DNA of 64,000 nucleotides. It comes from Chlamydomonas reinhardtii (taxonomy: Eukaryota; Chlorophyta; Chlorophyceae; Chlamydomonadales; Chlamydomonadaceae). Position numbers and translations under genes: made by a program. Shown piece after piece: positions 46,171-58,395 of the stretch. Under the pieces are notes generated by a model. It made no database searches. It was not told where the DNA came from and saw nothing but the letters and a program-made list of their open reading frames with translations. The stretch lies in assembly GCF_000002595.2 (NCBI RefSeq), contig NC_057006.1, positions 5,783,512 through 5,847,511 on the forward strand, in the 5' to 3' direction. Position 1 is the stretch's first letter. The number at the start of each line of letters is the position of its first letter.

Positions 46171-49100
46171 GCAGCAGCAACAGCCGCCGCGGCGGATACG
46201 GGTGCCTGAAGCAGACCTGGCTGGGGCGGCGGAGGCGGCTGCCGCGGCGGAGGCGGGCGCGCATGCTGGCGGCGCTGCCGCCGGTGCCGCGGCGGCAGCA
46301 GGTGGCAGGCAGGAGCCCGCGGCAGCTGGCGAGGCGGCGGCAGGGGTTGAGGACGAGGCCGCGGCGGGCGAACAGGATGCGGCGTTCCGGGCTGCGGAGG
46401 AGGCCTTGGAGGCGGCGGAGGCGGCGGCGCTAGAGGCGGGCGCGGAGCTGGTTGCGTTCCGCCAGCGACTGGATGAGGCGGTGGCGCAGCTGGACGTGCG
46501 GCGGGCGGAGGCGCGGCAGGCGGCGGAGGCGGCGGAGGCGCTGCGGGGTCTGCCGCAGGGCGGCCTGGCGGAGCAGGTGGTGGAGGCGGCGGAGGCGGCG
46601 CGGCAGGACGTGGCGGCGCAGGAGGGGCGCCTGGGGGCCCTGGAGGCGATGCTGGAGGAGCGCTTCCGAGCGCTGCAGGCGGCGGAGGTCGGCGCGGCGG
46701 CGGGCCGCCGGCGGCTGCTGCGGGTGCTGCTCCACGAAGCGCGTGACGAGGTGCAGGAGGTGGTGGTGGCGGCCGCCGCTGCCGCGGCCGCCGCCGACAG
46801 ACGGCGGCGCCGCCTGGTAGAGCTCGAGGAGCAGCTGCTCAGAGGCGCCGCCGCCGCCGCCGCAGCAGGGGCCGCCGCAGGGGCCGCAGATCCGGCCGGC
46901 GCGGCTGGGAATGGAAGGGATGCCGACGCCAATGAGGACGCGGATGCGGACGCCGCTGCTGCTGGCGCTGCCGCCGGCGACGGTGGCGCCAGGCAGGATG
47001 CGGTCGTGTTGCTGCGGCTTTTGGAGGAGCTGCGGCATCAGTTTGGCGGGCTACCACAGGGGCTCAGGCTACCGCCGCCGCCGCCGCGGATGCGGGGGCG
47101 GCTAGGCGCATTGGAGGCAGCCGAGATGGCAGCCGCGGCAGGCGCGGCGGGCCTGCCCGCCGGACCGGCTGCCCGTGGCACGGCAGCGGCTACTGTGCCG
47201 CCGCTGCCGCCACCGGTACCGCGCGGGGAGCCGGCGACGCTGCTGGCGGTGGGCGTGGGCAGCCAGATGGGAGGCGAGGTGATGCTGCTGCGCCTGCTGC
47301 CGCCGGCGCTGCCACCGTCCCCGCCGGCGCCGGGCCTTGCCCCCGATACTGAAGGCGACGACGGCGACGATGACGGCGCGGACATCAAGGGCACGGCGCG
47401 TGCTGGCGCGAGTGCTGACGCTGACATGTCGGACGCTGCAGACGAGCGGGCGCCAGGGTGGCAGCAGCCGCTCACGCCGCACCCGCCCCTGGCTGTCCAT
47501 GCGCAGCAGCCCCGGCAAGGCCTGCAGCAACAGGATGCGGATGCGCAGCCATCGGCGCCGCGCCTGGTTGTGGCCTTTCGGCTACTGCTGCCCAAGCCAG
47601 TGGCGGCGGTGTGCCCCTTCGGCAGCCAGAACCTGGTGGTAGCCGCCGGCCGCCGCCTGTTGTTCTTCCGCCTACGCGGGGGCCGCCTGCACCGCACCGG
47701 CTGGCACGCCACACGCAACACCGCCACCGCCCTCGCCGCCTGCCCCGCCCGCCGCCTGCTGGCCGTGACCGACGGCGCCACGGGCGTTGTGCTGTACAGC
47801 GCCATCCTGGCGAAAGCGGGTCGCGGCGGTGGCGGCGGCACTGGCGGCGCTGGTGGTGCCGGTGGCGGCGCGAGGCTTGGGCCCATCATTGCGCTGCGGC
47901 TGGTCGCGGCGGACGCGGTGCCTCGTCCCATCACGAGTTTGGTGCTGCTGCCGGCGCCGGGCGCCGGTGCTGCGGCAGTGGGGTGCACCACCCCCGCCAG
48001 CGCGCAGCAGCTGCTGCTGGAGCAGGAGCAGGAGCGGCACGTGCTGCAGCAGCGCGAGCGGCGGCGGCGGCGGCGGCGGCGGCTGGGGCTCGGGCTGGAC
48101 GGCGGCCGTGCCGACGGCCGCGCGGCCCACGGCGATGCGGGAGGCATGGACATGGATGTAGACATGGACGTGGAGCCGGAGGTGGAGCTGGAGGATGGCG
48201 GGATGGAGGGTGCGGGCGGGCGGCGCGGCCGCGGGGCGGCGCAGCGTCTTGACGCGTCCGACTCAGAGGGAGATGACGAGGAGGAGGAGGTCCGCCGCGA
48301 CGTGCGGGAGGGGCCGGGCGCCGGCCGAGGGGAGGCGGAGGGCGCCGAGGATGGCGTGCGCGAGGACGGAGACCGCGAGCGCGACGGGGAAGGCGGGCCG
48401 CGGGGGCCGCGGCACGCAGCTGCGGGCGCTGCCGGAGGCAGCGCCGATGACGAGGCAGGTGATGGGGCTGCTGACCGGCCTGCGGGCGTCGCGGTGGACG
48501 ACCCGTCTCGCATGCCGGTGGTCGCGGCGACGGACACGTGCGGCCGGCTGCTGCTGCTGGCGCCGGAGCCCGCCTCCGCCACGCCGTGTCGCAACCTGGT
48601 GCCCGTGGCGGCGGTTCAGAGCGGCGACGTGGGGCTGCGGCTGCGGGCGCACGTGGCCGAGCCGCCACCTGGGTGCGGCGCTGCAGGTGCGGGACCCGCT
48701 GCCCCCTGTGAAGGAAGGAAGCAGGCGCTGTGTCGCGTTGTCCTGTGGCCCTTGCCATCCCCATTACCCTGCCTCCGGCTCGTGTCGCTGCCCCTGTTAC
48801 CGACTTCCCTGCCATTCAACCCGCCTTGTGTCGTGATTCGCACAGGCTCCACCGCCACTGCGCCGCCTGCCTCGCTGGTGCTTGCTGGCCTGAGCGGCGC
48901 CGTGCAGCAGCTGCGGCCCTGCCCCGACGCCGCCGTGCCACTCATGGCCCTGGTGGAGCGGGCGCTGGCAGCGCACACTGCAGCAGCTACTGCCAACGCC
49001 GCCGCCGCCAGCCGCAACAGCACTACAGCCGCCGCCGCCGGTGGCAGTGCTGCTGCCGCCGCGGATGACGCCGTCGGCTCCGACGCGTGGTGGCAGTGGT

Positions 49101-50141
49101 GGTGGTGAGTAGGTTGCGTGTGATGACTGCATGCTGGAGCCATGGCTGCCCCAAAAGTGGCTCTACCCCGAGTGTCCGCAAACCGGCATGTCGCGCCGCC
49201 CCTTGCCCCCTGCAGCCCGCCCGGCGCCCACCCCAGCGGCGTGCTCAACGGCGACTCCCTCACCGCACTGCTGGACCTGCCGCCGCGGCAGCGGGCAGCT
49301 GCGCTGGCCCGGGCCCCGCGCCGCGCGCTGCGGGCTGCGCTGCGAGCCGCCACTTCGGACAGGTGACCGGGGCTGTCAGGGCGGGGGCGCGGGCAGGGTC
49401 GAGTGCGGCGCGGCGGGTTGCATGGCGGCGGGCATCTGCGCCGCGGGTGGATGACGTGCTGTCCTTGCGTGCGCTGATTATCACACGTGTAGCGCTGCTG
49501 GCTTCGGATGTGTTTGCATGGGTCGCAGGGGTCTTGACGGCTACCTGGAAGCCCTGGCCGCGGAGGAAGCGCGGCAGGAGGAGGAGGGCGCCGCCCGCGA
49601 CGGCAGCGCCAGCGGCGCGCCCGCCCGCACCTCCTCCGCAGCAGCGCCGGGCTTGGAGCCGTCTGGACTGACGACCTCTGTCTCGGATCATCAGCATCAG
49701 CAACAGCAGCCTCAACCGCAGCCGCAGGCACAACAGCAGCTGGAGACGGCGTCATTGCCAGCACCCGCTAGCTCCCAATCGCTCGAGTCCGGGGATGTGG
49801 ATATGGCGGATTCAAGTGCCGGCGACGCCACGCCGAGCGCACGCGAGGGCGGCGCTGCCGGCATCTCTGCGGCGGCTTCGCGCGCGCCATCTGTTGGACT
49901 GCCACATATGGACTGGGGCGGTGTTGCAGAGGATACGGGTGGCGACGGCGGATCGGATGGTGGCAAGGGGCCCGGAAGTGATCTGCAGGATCTGCAGCGG
50001 CGTGAGGCGCAGCTGGCTGGGCGGCGCCCGGCTGAGCAGAGCCAGCAGGACGAGGACGAAGAGGAGGTTCCAGAAGGGGCACAGCTGCCACCAGACGTTG
50101 TAGATTCAATCATCCAGGTGCTGCAAGATGTGCTTGGGTGA
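33840..50141 (+). CDS. Giant CPSF-A/DDB1-superfamily protein (plant At3g11960-like)
   Basis: Similar to the plant CPSF A-subunit (CPSF160/DDB1/SF3B3/MMS1 superfamily) protein, a beta-propeller scaffold; exact role unknown. Sixteen exons: 33840-34112, 34376-34500, 34712-35866, 35992-36311, 36553-37763, 37991-39523, 39707-39837, 40183-40334, 40465-40787, 40994-41548, 41922-42401, 42542-44215, 44363-48686, 48846-49104, 49216-49362, 49529-50141; 13,275 nt, 4,424 aa, against about 1,380 in Arabidopsis. N-terminal WVSRTLVQSGVIDHVVPGHF, a late propeller block near 3725 (VAVCPFGSQNLVVAAGRRLL) and C-terminal NGDSLTALLDLPPRQR match the plant protein in order. Between them are huge Ala/Gly/Pro-rich inserts, a 15-Gln run near 3237 and an Ala/Glu coiled-coil stretch near 3317-3474. 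The acceptor at 40994 is the least certain (41018 also keeps frame). Confidence 0.8.
35884..35940 (+). repeat. Dispersed repeat fragment (copy 4) with GT tract
   Basis: TTAAAGAGCACAAGG followed directly by GT repeats, in intron 3 of the CPSF-A-like gene. It keeps only the first 15 or so bases of the body seen at 20525 and 31967. Confidence 0.6.
39590..39644. repeat. (GT)n microsatellite
   Basis: About 27 uninterrupted GT units in the intron between exons 6 and 7 of the CPSF-A-like gene. Confidence 0.98.
46139..46183 (+). repeat. Coding CAG/CAA repeat (15 glutamines)
   Basis: Mixed CAG and CAA codons inside exon 13 of the CPSF-A-like gene, directly before the Ala/Glu coiled-coil region. The codon mix suggests selection on the glutamine run or old expansion rather than recent pure slippage. 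Confidence 0.95.
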
Positions 50142-50334
50142 AAGACGAGGGTGCCGGGGTTGGCACGGTGGCTGGTGGCCGCATGGCATTTACAGGTTTT
50201 GCATTGTTGGAGCTCCGCTAGCCTCTAGGGCTTGCTGTACTATGTTTTCCTTTACAGTAATTGATGTGTTGTATATTGCATAGGCTGCAGTTAAGCGTAG
50301 AAGAAGAGAAGACAGGCCGTTGGGAGCATTAAAC

Positions 50335-51551
50335 ATGGCGCCGCTTGAGAGAGGCACCACGCCTTGGGGCATGGAATACAGCATGCACAGTGAGTAAAAC
50401 GCCTGTTCCTGTAAAGGGCGCTTCGCAGTTTACAAGTGCAACGGCGAAACGCAGTTTTGTGTTCGTTGCCTCGTGTGCAGCCGTCCCGCCTGCAATTCGT
50501 CGCGAAGTACAATCAGTGTTCCCAAAGGCCAACCTGGAACAGCTGCTTATTGTGCCGACCTGCCAGCACGCCATCGTGGACCTCGTCAATACCGGCGAGC
50601 GGGTTGAGGGCGAAAAGGACCGCCTTCTAGAGCGCGTAAGCAGTAGCTGGAGCCAGCGAACAAGGCGCGACGATTGGGTCGTTTCGGCCTTGATGCACCG
50701 GGCGGTTGACTGTGAGGGGTGCGCGAGCTCTACGCCCCACACGCCGAAAGCCCTTGCTACTGCTGCTTGTGCGTGCCCCTGCCATCCGCAGTTCATGGCC
50801 TGGGCCAAGGTGGTGTGCGACCAGCTGTCAACTGCGGGGCACTGGGCGGACTACATTGATCCATGTTCGGGTCTGCCGGTGGGTGTATGCAGATTGCGGA
50901 GGGCGGCGCCGGCGTGCACACCGAGGCATGCACGCGGGGCCCAACGCATGTGCACTTTGCAGCCACCCACGCACAGCCGTACAGAGGCATCATCATAAGG
51001 GTGTCACTGGACAACCACGAGAAGCCCAATGCTGTGTAAACGCATGCGGAACAACAAACTTGTCTAAAGCTCGGGTCCACGCGAGCCTGCCCCATCGCTC
51101 CTCTCCTGCCCTGGCGCCAGATGATCCACACGGACCTCAATGTGGTGTACCCTGAGGTGTCGGCGCTCAGTGTGCTCATGGGCTACCAGACCTCCAACGC
51201 AGGCTGCTGCAAGGTGGGGGAGGCGGCGCAGGCAGGCAGCGGCGTCGGAGGGCTGCGCCGGAGGGCTGGGCCGGGGCCGCGCGTGCAGGTGCACTGAGCG
51301 CCGGGGCCCTTGCCCTCAGCCTCGTGTGGTGCTGACCTGTGTTGCGGGGCTGCATGGCTGACCTGTCGTATGTGACGTGTTTAAACTTAGCTAGCACTTG
51401 CCTGTGTTGCTGCCGCTGACATTCTCCCCCACAGGTTCTCCTGCACCCGGCGTGGGGCAGCGCCGTGTACCCCGCCTCGCTATTCACGGAGGCGCCCCTG
51501 GACGCGCTACTCGCAGCCATCCAGGTCGCCAACGCGTCGCAAGTCGAGTGA
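50335..51551 (+). CDS. MMADHC: MMADHC/CblD-like cobalamin-trafficking protein
   Basis: CblD routes cobalamin between cytosolic methionine synthase and mitochondrial methylmalonyl-CoA mutase. Five exons: 50335-50389, 50481-50635, 50792-50878, 51121-51213, 51435-51551; 507 nt, 168 aa, against 296 in human, so it is essentially the C-terminal (nitroreductase-fold) domain. Landmarks: PPAIRREVQSVFPKANLEQL, EKDRLLERFMAWAKVVCDQL, GHWADYIDPCSGLP (human YWADFIDPSSGL), NAGCCKVLLHPAWGS (human LGCCKVIRHSLWGT), and SLFTEAPLD. The N-terminus is short and lacks a clear mitochondrial presequence, so a cytosolic role with the B12-dependent methionine synthase is the simplest inference. The start lies only 193 bp after the stop of the preceding gene. 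Confidence 0.9.
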
Positions 51552-52395
51552 TCCATCCGTGCAAGCGGGGCACGTGGATCGTGGATGCCTGCGCATGACC
51601 CATGGCAGGTCCAAACGGAAGTGGTGCTGCTCCGGAGCGGGGCAGGAGGAGATGGCTTACCCAGTGGGCAGGTTGGTGTTGAGGAGGTGCACGAACGATT
51701 TTACCCTAGGCTTGCAGGTGGAGAGCGCAAAGGAGAGGAATGAGCTGTGCATCAAGGGAACCTGAATCAAGTGATCAACGTGTCGCACAGTTTGTTGACG
51801 CGTCTGCAAACGGCAAACCTACGCCGAGACGCCGAGAGGGCGTGCTGTGTGTGCTGCCGGCACCTTGGACGCATGAGTGAGCGTTGACCAGCTACTACAT
51901 TGTGTGCGTGTTGAGTCGTGGACTTTCAGCACTCTAAAGTACAATAGCGTGGATGCTGACGTAAGCAACTGCTGTGTCAGGGGGTAGGGGCTTGTGTGGT
52001 GGCACCTAGAGAGCACTCCGAATTGTGCCATGGGCCCATGGCGCATCCAGGGTTTTCACAGTTGAGCTCTGGGGCTTCTTGCGAGGATGACGTTCAAGGA
52101 CGACAGCGCCTTTGGTTGTAATAGATAGATGCCGTTTGAAGTGTGTGCAGGCTTGCCAGGCGGGGTGGAAGTGAGGTGGACGCGCGGGGTTGATGCGGGT
52201 ATGTGCCGTTGAGAGGCTTCGTGCGGGGCCCATTGCCCCGCGTGCCGAACGGCATGCGAGGTGTGTGAGCTGCCACCTCTCATGCGATCGAGCTTATTTT
52301 ATGTCTTAGCTACTACTGCGCCCCTGCAAACTTAGCTAGCAGATATCTTCACTCTACTGCGGCATTTTTCTGCACCTGTCGGTTCCTCTCAGAAA
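51552..52395. other. Intergenic region between MMADHC and RAB11
   Basis: MMADHC 3' UTR with a TGTAA at 52117-52121, then the RAB11 promoter. An AT-richer stretch lies at about 52288-52310, some 90-110 bp before the RAB11 ATG. No gene seen. Confidence 0.55.
52117..52121 (+). terminator. Candidate TGTAA polyadenylation signal for MMADHC
   Basis: The first TGTAA found downstream of the MMADHC stop, about 570 nt away. Confidence 0.45.
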
Positions 52396-54062
<1,667 letters not shown>

Positions 54063-54521
54063 AGCGTGTGCAGCTGGGCGGCACTGGGCCTGGGCGCTGG
54101 TGGGAGGCTTGATGGGGTGGTGGCTGGGCAGGAGCACCAGCGAAGTAGTGGAGCTAGGGGAGCGGTGTGTGCACGTCTTTCGTATTGGGTCCTGAGGGTA
54201 GGTGCGAGTGGTGCGTTATCGGAAGAGGATGTGGATTACAGAGGAATGCAGTCGCTTTTTACGGGCGGTTGTACAGATTGAATAGCTGACTGCAGCGCTC
54301 TGGGCCTAACTTATGACAACTGCACAATGACATGCTGCTTCTGACTTCGTGACGTCGAGGATGACGCAGACTTACCATGACCGCAGACGGTGTGACTCGG
54401 CCGTGCCGCAGAGGCAGCCGGGCCGCCGGTGAGGGCTACAGATGTTGCGAGAGCGTACCCGAATGTTTGCTAGGGAATGCAAATGCCAGAGCGTACGCAT
54501 CAGGCACGTGCAGTTGCGTAT

Positions 54522-54526
54522 TGTAA
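54522..54526 (+). terminator. TGTAA polyadenylation signal for RAB11
   Basis: The first TGTAA after the RAB11 stop on the same strand, at a usual UTR length for algae. Confidence 0.6.
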
Positions 54527-54953
54527 GGGCACAAGAAATGCACTTAATTTCTATCGGACTTGACCACAAGGCGGACGAAGGGCGCCAGCCGCTAGGCCAA
54601 GGGGTGCCCCTGGCCACACCAGCTTTGGGCTGAGCAGTGAGCGCTTCGCGCAGTCGTGCTGTGCCGCCTGTGCGTGCATGTGGGGGTACAGCAATCAGGA
54701 CAAGCTTAACGCTACAGTAGGATTGCTCTGGCGATGGGGCCCAAGAAGACCGCGGTCGCAGTACATTCAGCCGCTGTCCTGCTCATGCACACGGTCTGCT
54801 TCAGTACCATGGATGCTCGCGTCTATAGCCATCAGCAGCATCTACGGCCATCATGCTCGCGTCTACAGCCGTCTAAAGGCATTCGAGGGAGGGACATGCA
54901 CAAGGGCAACACAGGCACCTCCCCTCCCCCAATTCGCCAACACAACGATTCCA

Positions 54954-54958
54954 TTACA
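54954..54958 (-). terminator. TGTAA polyadenylation signal for fibrillin
   Basis: TTACA on the + strand, i.e. TGTAA on the minus strand, about 190 nt past the fibrillin stop. Confidence 0.6.
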
Positions 54959-55144
54959 CACATGAATGGAGCAGGGCACAGGCCCATAAATAGATCTACG
55001 TAAGTACCAGCCAGCGTTATATGACACCGTCGTGCGCTCCAAAAAAGCTCGCCACACAGTTCCATCAGTGCCGTATCGCGCTGCGGCACGCCATCCCTAA
55101 CCTCACACCATCACGCAGCCTTCATGCTGAACTGCTGCGGGGCT

Positions 55145-57838
55145 TCACTCCAGCGGCTTGGGACCAGCCTTCTTGAAGATGTAGACGGCGCCGCCGTCGC
55201 CGCGGGTGACACGCAGCTCCGGGTCCAGGTAGGTGGTCAGCTGCCAGCCCTGTGGTGCGGTTCCGTCATAGGACACACCAGAGACAAAGTTGCATTCAGC
55301 GTCCAGCCACCTGTCTCCTCACAGGCCCCATGCTGCCGTCCACCGCAGCTGACCCTACTATTCTCGACCGAGCATGTGTAACGGTGTCAGGCACCCAGCA
55401 CGCACCACATATACCTACGCGTAGCACCCACCCATCCACCCACAGTCCACACCCACCCACCCACCTGCGTGTTGGCCTGGCCCAGGCTCTGCAGGGGCAG
55501 CTCCAGGTCGGGCGCCTGGCCCAGCAGGTCGGAGGCGGAGGCCGCCAGGCCCTTGGTGGCGTCCTGCGCACCGCCGCAAGGGACACAGCAACCGTTAGGA
55601 ACCCGCGTATCTTTTCCATCCCAGCCACTTCAGCATAAGGTTGCCAAGAGCCGGGTAACTGGGTTTGCCATGCGCGCCTGGAGACATAGCGGTATGGGCA
55701 CGCGCGCGCGCACGGACCTGCAGCGGCTTGACGGCATCGCGCAGCGGGGCCAGGTCCAGCGTCTGGCCCATGACGGTGATGGAGGCGGGCAGCTCCAGGT
55801 TGCCCTCGATGGAGGGCGTGTGCAGCACGCCGCGCTCAACGGTGAACTGCAGCCTGGGGGCAGTACAGGTCACGTGTACAGGCGGAGACAGCAGTGTTTA
55901 CCAGGGCATCGGTGCGTGGGCTGTGACGAGCACACACGCGAGTCAGGTGTAGGCATTGACTGCTTGGCCGTGCTTGGACGTGGCCACCAGCAGCAGTCCG
56001 GTGCCCGTATGGGTGCCGGTCTGGCTAAGCCGCGACGCACCGCTTGGGCGACGCGACGTTGTAGTTGCTGACAGTGGACAGCGAGGTGATGATCAGGGGC
56101 AGCTGCACGTGGTGGGGGCGGTGGGGGCGGGGTGGGCTGTTACCGAGAGAGCGGCGCTTGCAGGTGGCTCGACCCTGCGCACGCCTGCACGTATACGGCA
56201 GTCAACGGACTCCATTCCGAGGTCTATGCACGCAACCACGTCCACAAGCCCGCAGAGACCAGAGCCAGGAGCAGAGCCGGCGGCCCATCTCCCACGCGCA
56301 AGCCCCGCCCATCACCGCATGCGGCCCCGTTGTCCCTGCCTGCCTGCCCGCCTGTGCCGCCCCCACCTGCAGCTCCAGGGAGTTCTCCACGGTGCGGTCG
56401 GTGCTGTTGATGGTCTGCAGGCGGGGGAGTAGCGGGGCGCCTTCCATACGATGACGGTGACGTGAGCTGGGCGAGCCGGCCGATGCGTTATCGCGGCTCC
56501 AAGGCAGCACCCACCGTATTGCTAGTGTAGGGCGGTGCATCACAGCAGTCCCTCACGTGCGCGTACAGCATCCACACACACGGTACACCGTACACAAACA
56601 TCCAACGCACACTCGCGCGTGCAGCGCGCCCACCTGGGTGACGGCGCCGATCTTGACGGGGCTGAGCGGCAGCTTGTTGATGGCCAGGATGGCCAGCAGC
56701 TCCACCGCGTTGGTGTACAGCAGCTCCCAGGTGCCCTCGAACTCCAGGCTGGCCACGTCCGCGCCCTGCCCGCCCTGCACCTCCAGCTGGTTCACCTGCG
56801 ACGGGAGAGGACCACGAGCCGCGGTGCAGGGTCAACCGAGCTGCATGGTTCCGGCTGGGGTGTTGTTGGGGGGTGGGGAGTTCTATCCAAGCACAAGTAT
56901 GAGCATGAGCATTTACATGGGTTCGAGTCCATGTGGCCCCACATCTATGGGACATGAGGGATGGGACGTGAGTTTGGAGGGATGGGGATCGGAGCGCCTG
57001 TCGCCCTGCAGCCTATGAGCCGGTCACGAGTTCTGTAAAGCAGCGCCTCCGCCCCGCCCCGCCCCGCCCCGCCCTCGCCCCGCCCCACTCCCTCGCACCA
57101 GCTCGTTGATCTCGGCCCGTACCTCCGAGCGGGCCACAAGGCCGCGCTCGGTGCCGCAGATGGCGTCCAGCAGCGCAGCCTTCAATTGGTGTAACACACA
57201 TGTCGTTACATGTATAGCAGATTCGCAACGCGAATAGTGTTTCTGGTCTAAGATTTGCAACCAACCAAGTGCCGGGGTGTGCACCCCCTTGAACAGGTGC
57301 GCACGGGCCGTTGAACAGGCTGGCAGGCGTACAACGAGCGCTTGCCTTCACAATAGCGCCAGGCTGAGCGTTCGTGAGGGACTCCGAGATAGGCACGTCA
57401 GGCGACGGCACAATGTAGCCCCCAGCGGCGCCCTGCTCGGCAGGGGCGCTGTGGGGTGCGGCGGCACCCGAGCCCTGCGTTGGGTGTTGCAGTTGTCAGT
57501 TGTGTCCTGCTGGTAGGATGGCCCACAGTGCTCGAACACATCCACAACACACACCTGAGTGCTCCGCACGGCAGTGGAGAAACGCCTCGGTTGCGTCTGC
57601 GAAGGCCCGACGGTTCGATTTCACCATCACGTCGTTGGGCAAGCAGCTGCAAAGACACGCACCTGACGCGGTCCATGTACAAGGTGCGACGAGGCCGACG
57701 CGCTGTGGGAAGTGGCAAAGCCTAGGTTAGACGACAGACTAAGGTGAAATCACCAAACGGGGTCAACGCTCTGTTGACACGCTGGAACGGAGCTCACCGG
57801 CTGCCAACGCGACCACAGCAACGAGGCGAAGTTAGCAT
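55145..57838 (-). CDS. Plastid-lipid-associated protein / fibrillin (PAP family)
   Basis: Fibrillins coat plastoglobules and thylakoids and bind lipids such as quinones or fatty acids. Ten exons: 57838-57798, 57702-57663, 57474-57346, 57179-57099, 56795-56634, 56414-56367, 56102-56041, 55853-55718, 55563-55465, 55249-55145; 903 nt, 300 aa. The first two exons encode a Ser/Arg/Ala-rich chloroplast transit peptide (MLTSPRCCGRVGSRASASSH). PAP landmarks: LLDAICGTERGLVARSEVRA, FEGTWELLYTNAVELL, KIGAVTQTINS, TVENSLEL, and the C-terminal TTYLDPELRVTRGDGGAVY. The third intron uses a GC donor (57345-57344, AAG/GCAAGC); skipping it breaks the conserved IVK-AALLD junction. Which fibrillin subgroup it belongs to was not determined. 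Confidence 0.9.
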
Positions 57839-58395
57839 TCTTGACGCGTGCGAGGTTGGTCTCGGCAATGTCGACAACTGGGTCGCTATAAGTAGCTTAC
57901 GGCGCACGGAGTATGTACAAGTATAGTAAAATCGTCATATGGTTTAATGGCACGAGAGGAGCAGGAGCCGTGCAGAGAATGCGGCCCCGCGGTAAGTGGG
58001 GCACGGCAGCCCGCGGCCACACATCGACTCCTCCGCTGCTGTCCGCTGCGTCCGGGTTTGCCGCTGGTGGCCTGGTGGCCGCACTGGCCCCCGCAATCCT
58101 TTGAACTCTGAGCTGGTCTTGAAATTCCATGTGCATTACAAGCGGCGCAGGCGATAAAACCGCATGATATGGTAAAACACAAAACATACCCACCGCATCC
58201 ACCTCAGCATCAAACGTGCGCTGCACGCCCGCCGCAACCAGCACTGCCCCATCGGCTTACTGAACTTACCACTGAATATCCTTTCAATTTATGTACAATC
58301 AGCCAATCACCGTAACATGCAGTAGCCTGTCGCTCACGTCATGCGCCCAGCCCCCTCCACAAGCTCCCCTTATCCTCCTGCACAACGCCGCGGCC
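57839..58395. other. Intergenic region upstream of fibrillin
   Basis: Holds the fibrillin promoter and the 3' UTR of the next minus-strand gene. TGTAA on the minus strand occurs at 58136-58140. No gene seen. Confidence 0.6.
58136..58140 (-). terminator. TGTAA polyadenylation signal for the unrecognised minus-strand gene
   Basis: TTACA on the + strand, about 256 nt past that gene's stop codon. Confidence 0.55.

Larger units (their letters stand above)
54063..55144. other. Intergenic region between convergent RAB11 and fibrillin genes
   Basis: Contains both 3' UTRs with poly(A) signals on each strand. No gene seen. A short partial duplication (ATGCTCGCGTCTA) occurs near 54812 and 54852. Confidence 0.6.

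Noticed and set aside
47038-48594. 518-codon open frame on the minus strand
   Set aside because: It is antisense to exon 13 of the CPSF-A-like gene and made of Ser/Arg/Pro/Ala low complexity. Such long antisense frames are expected where third positions are nearly all G or C.
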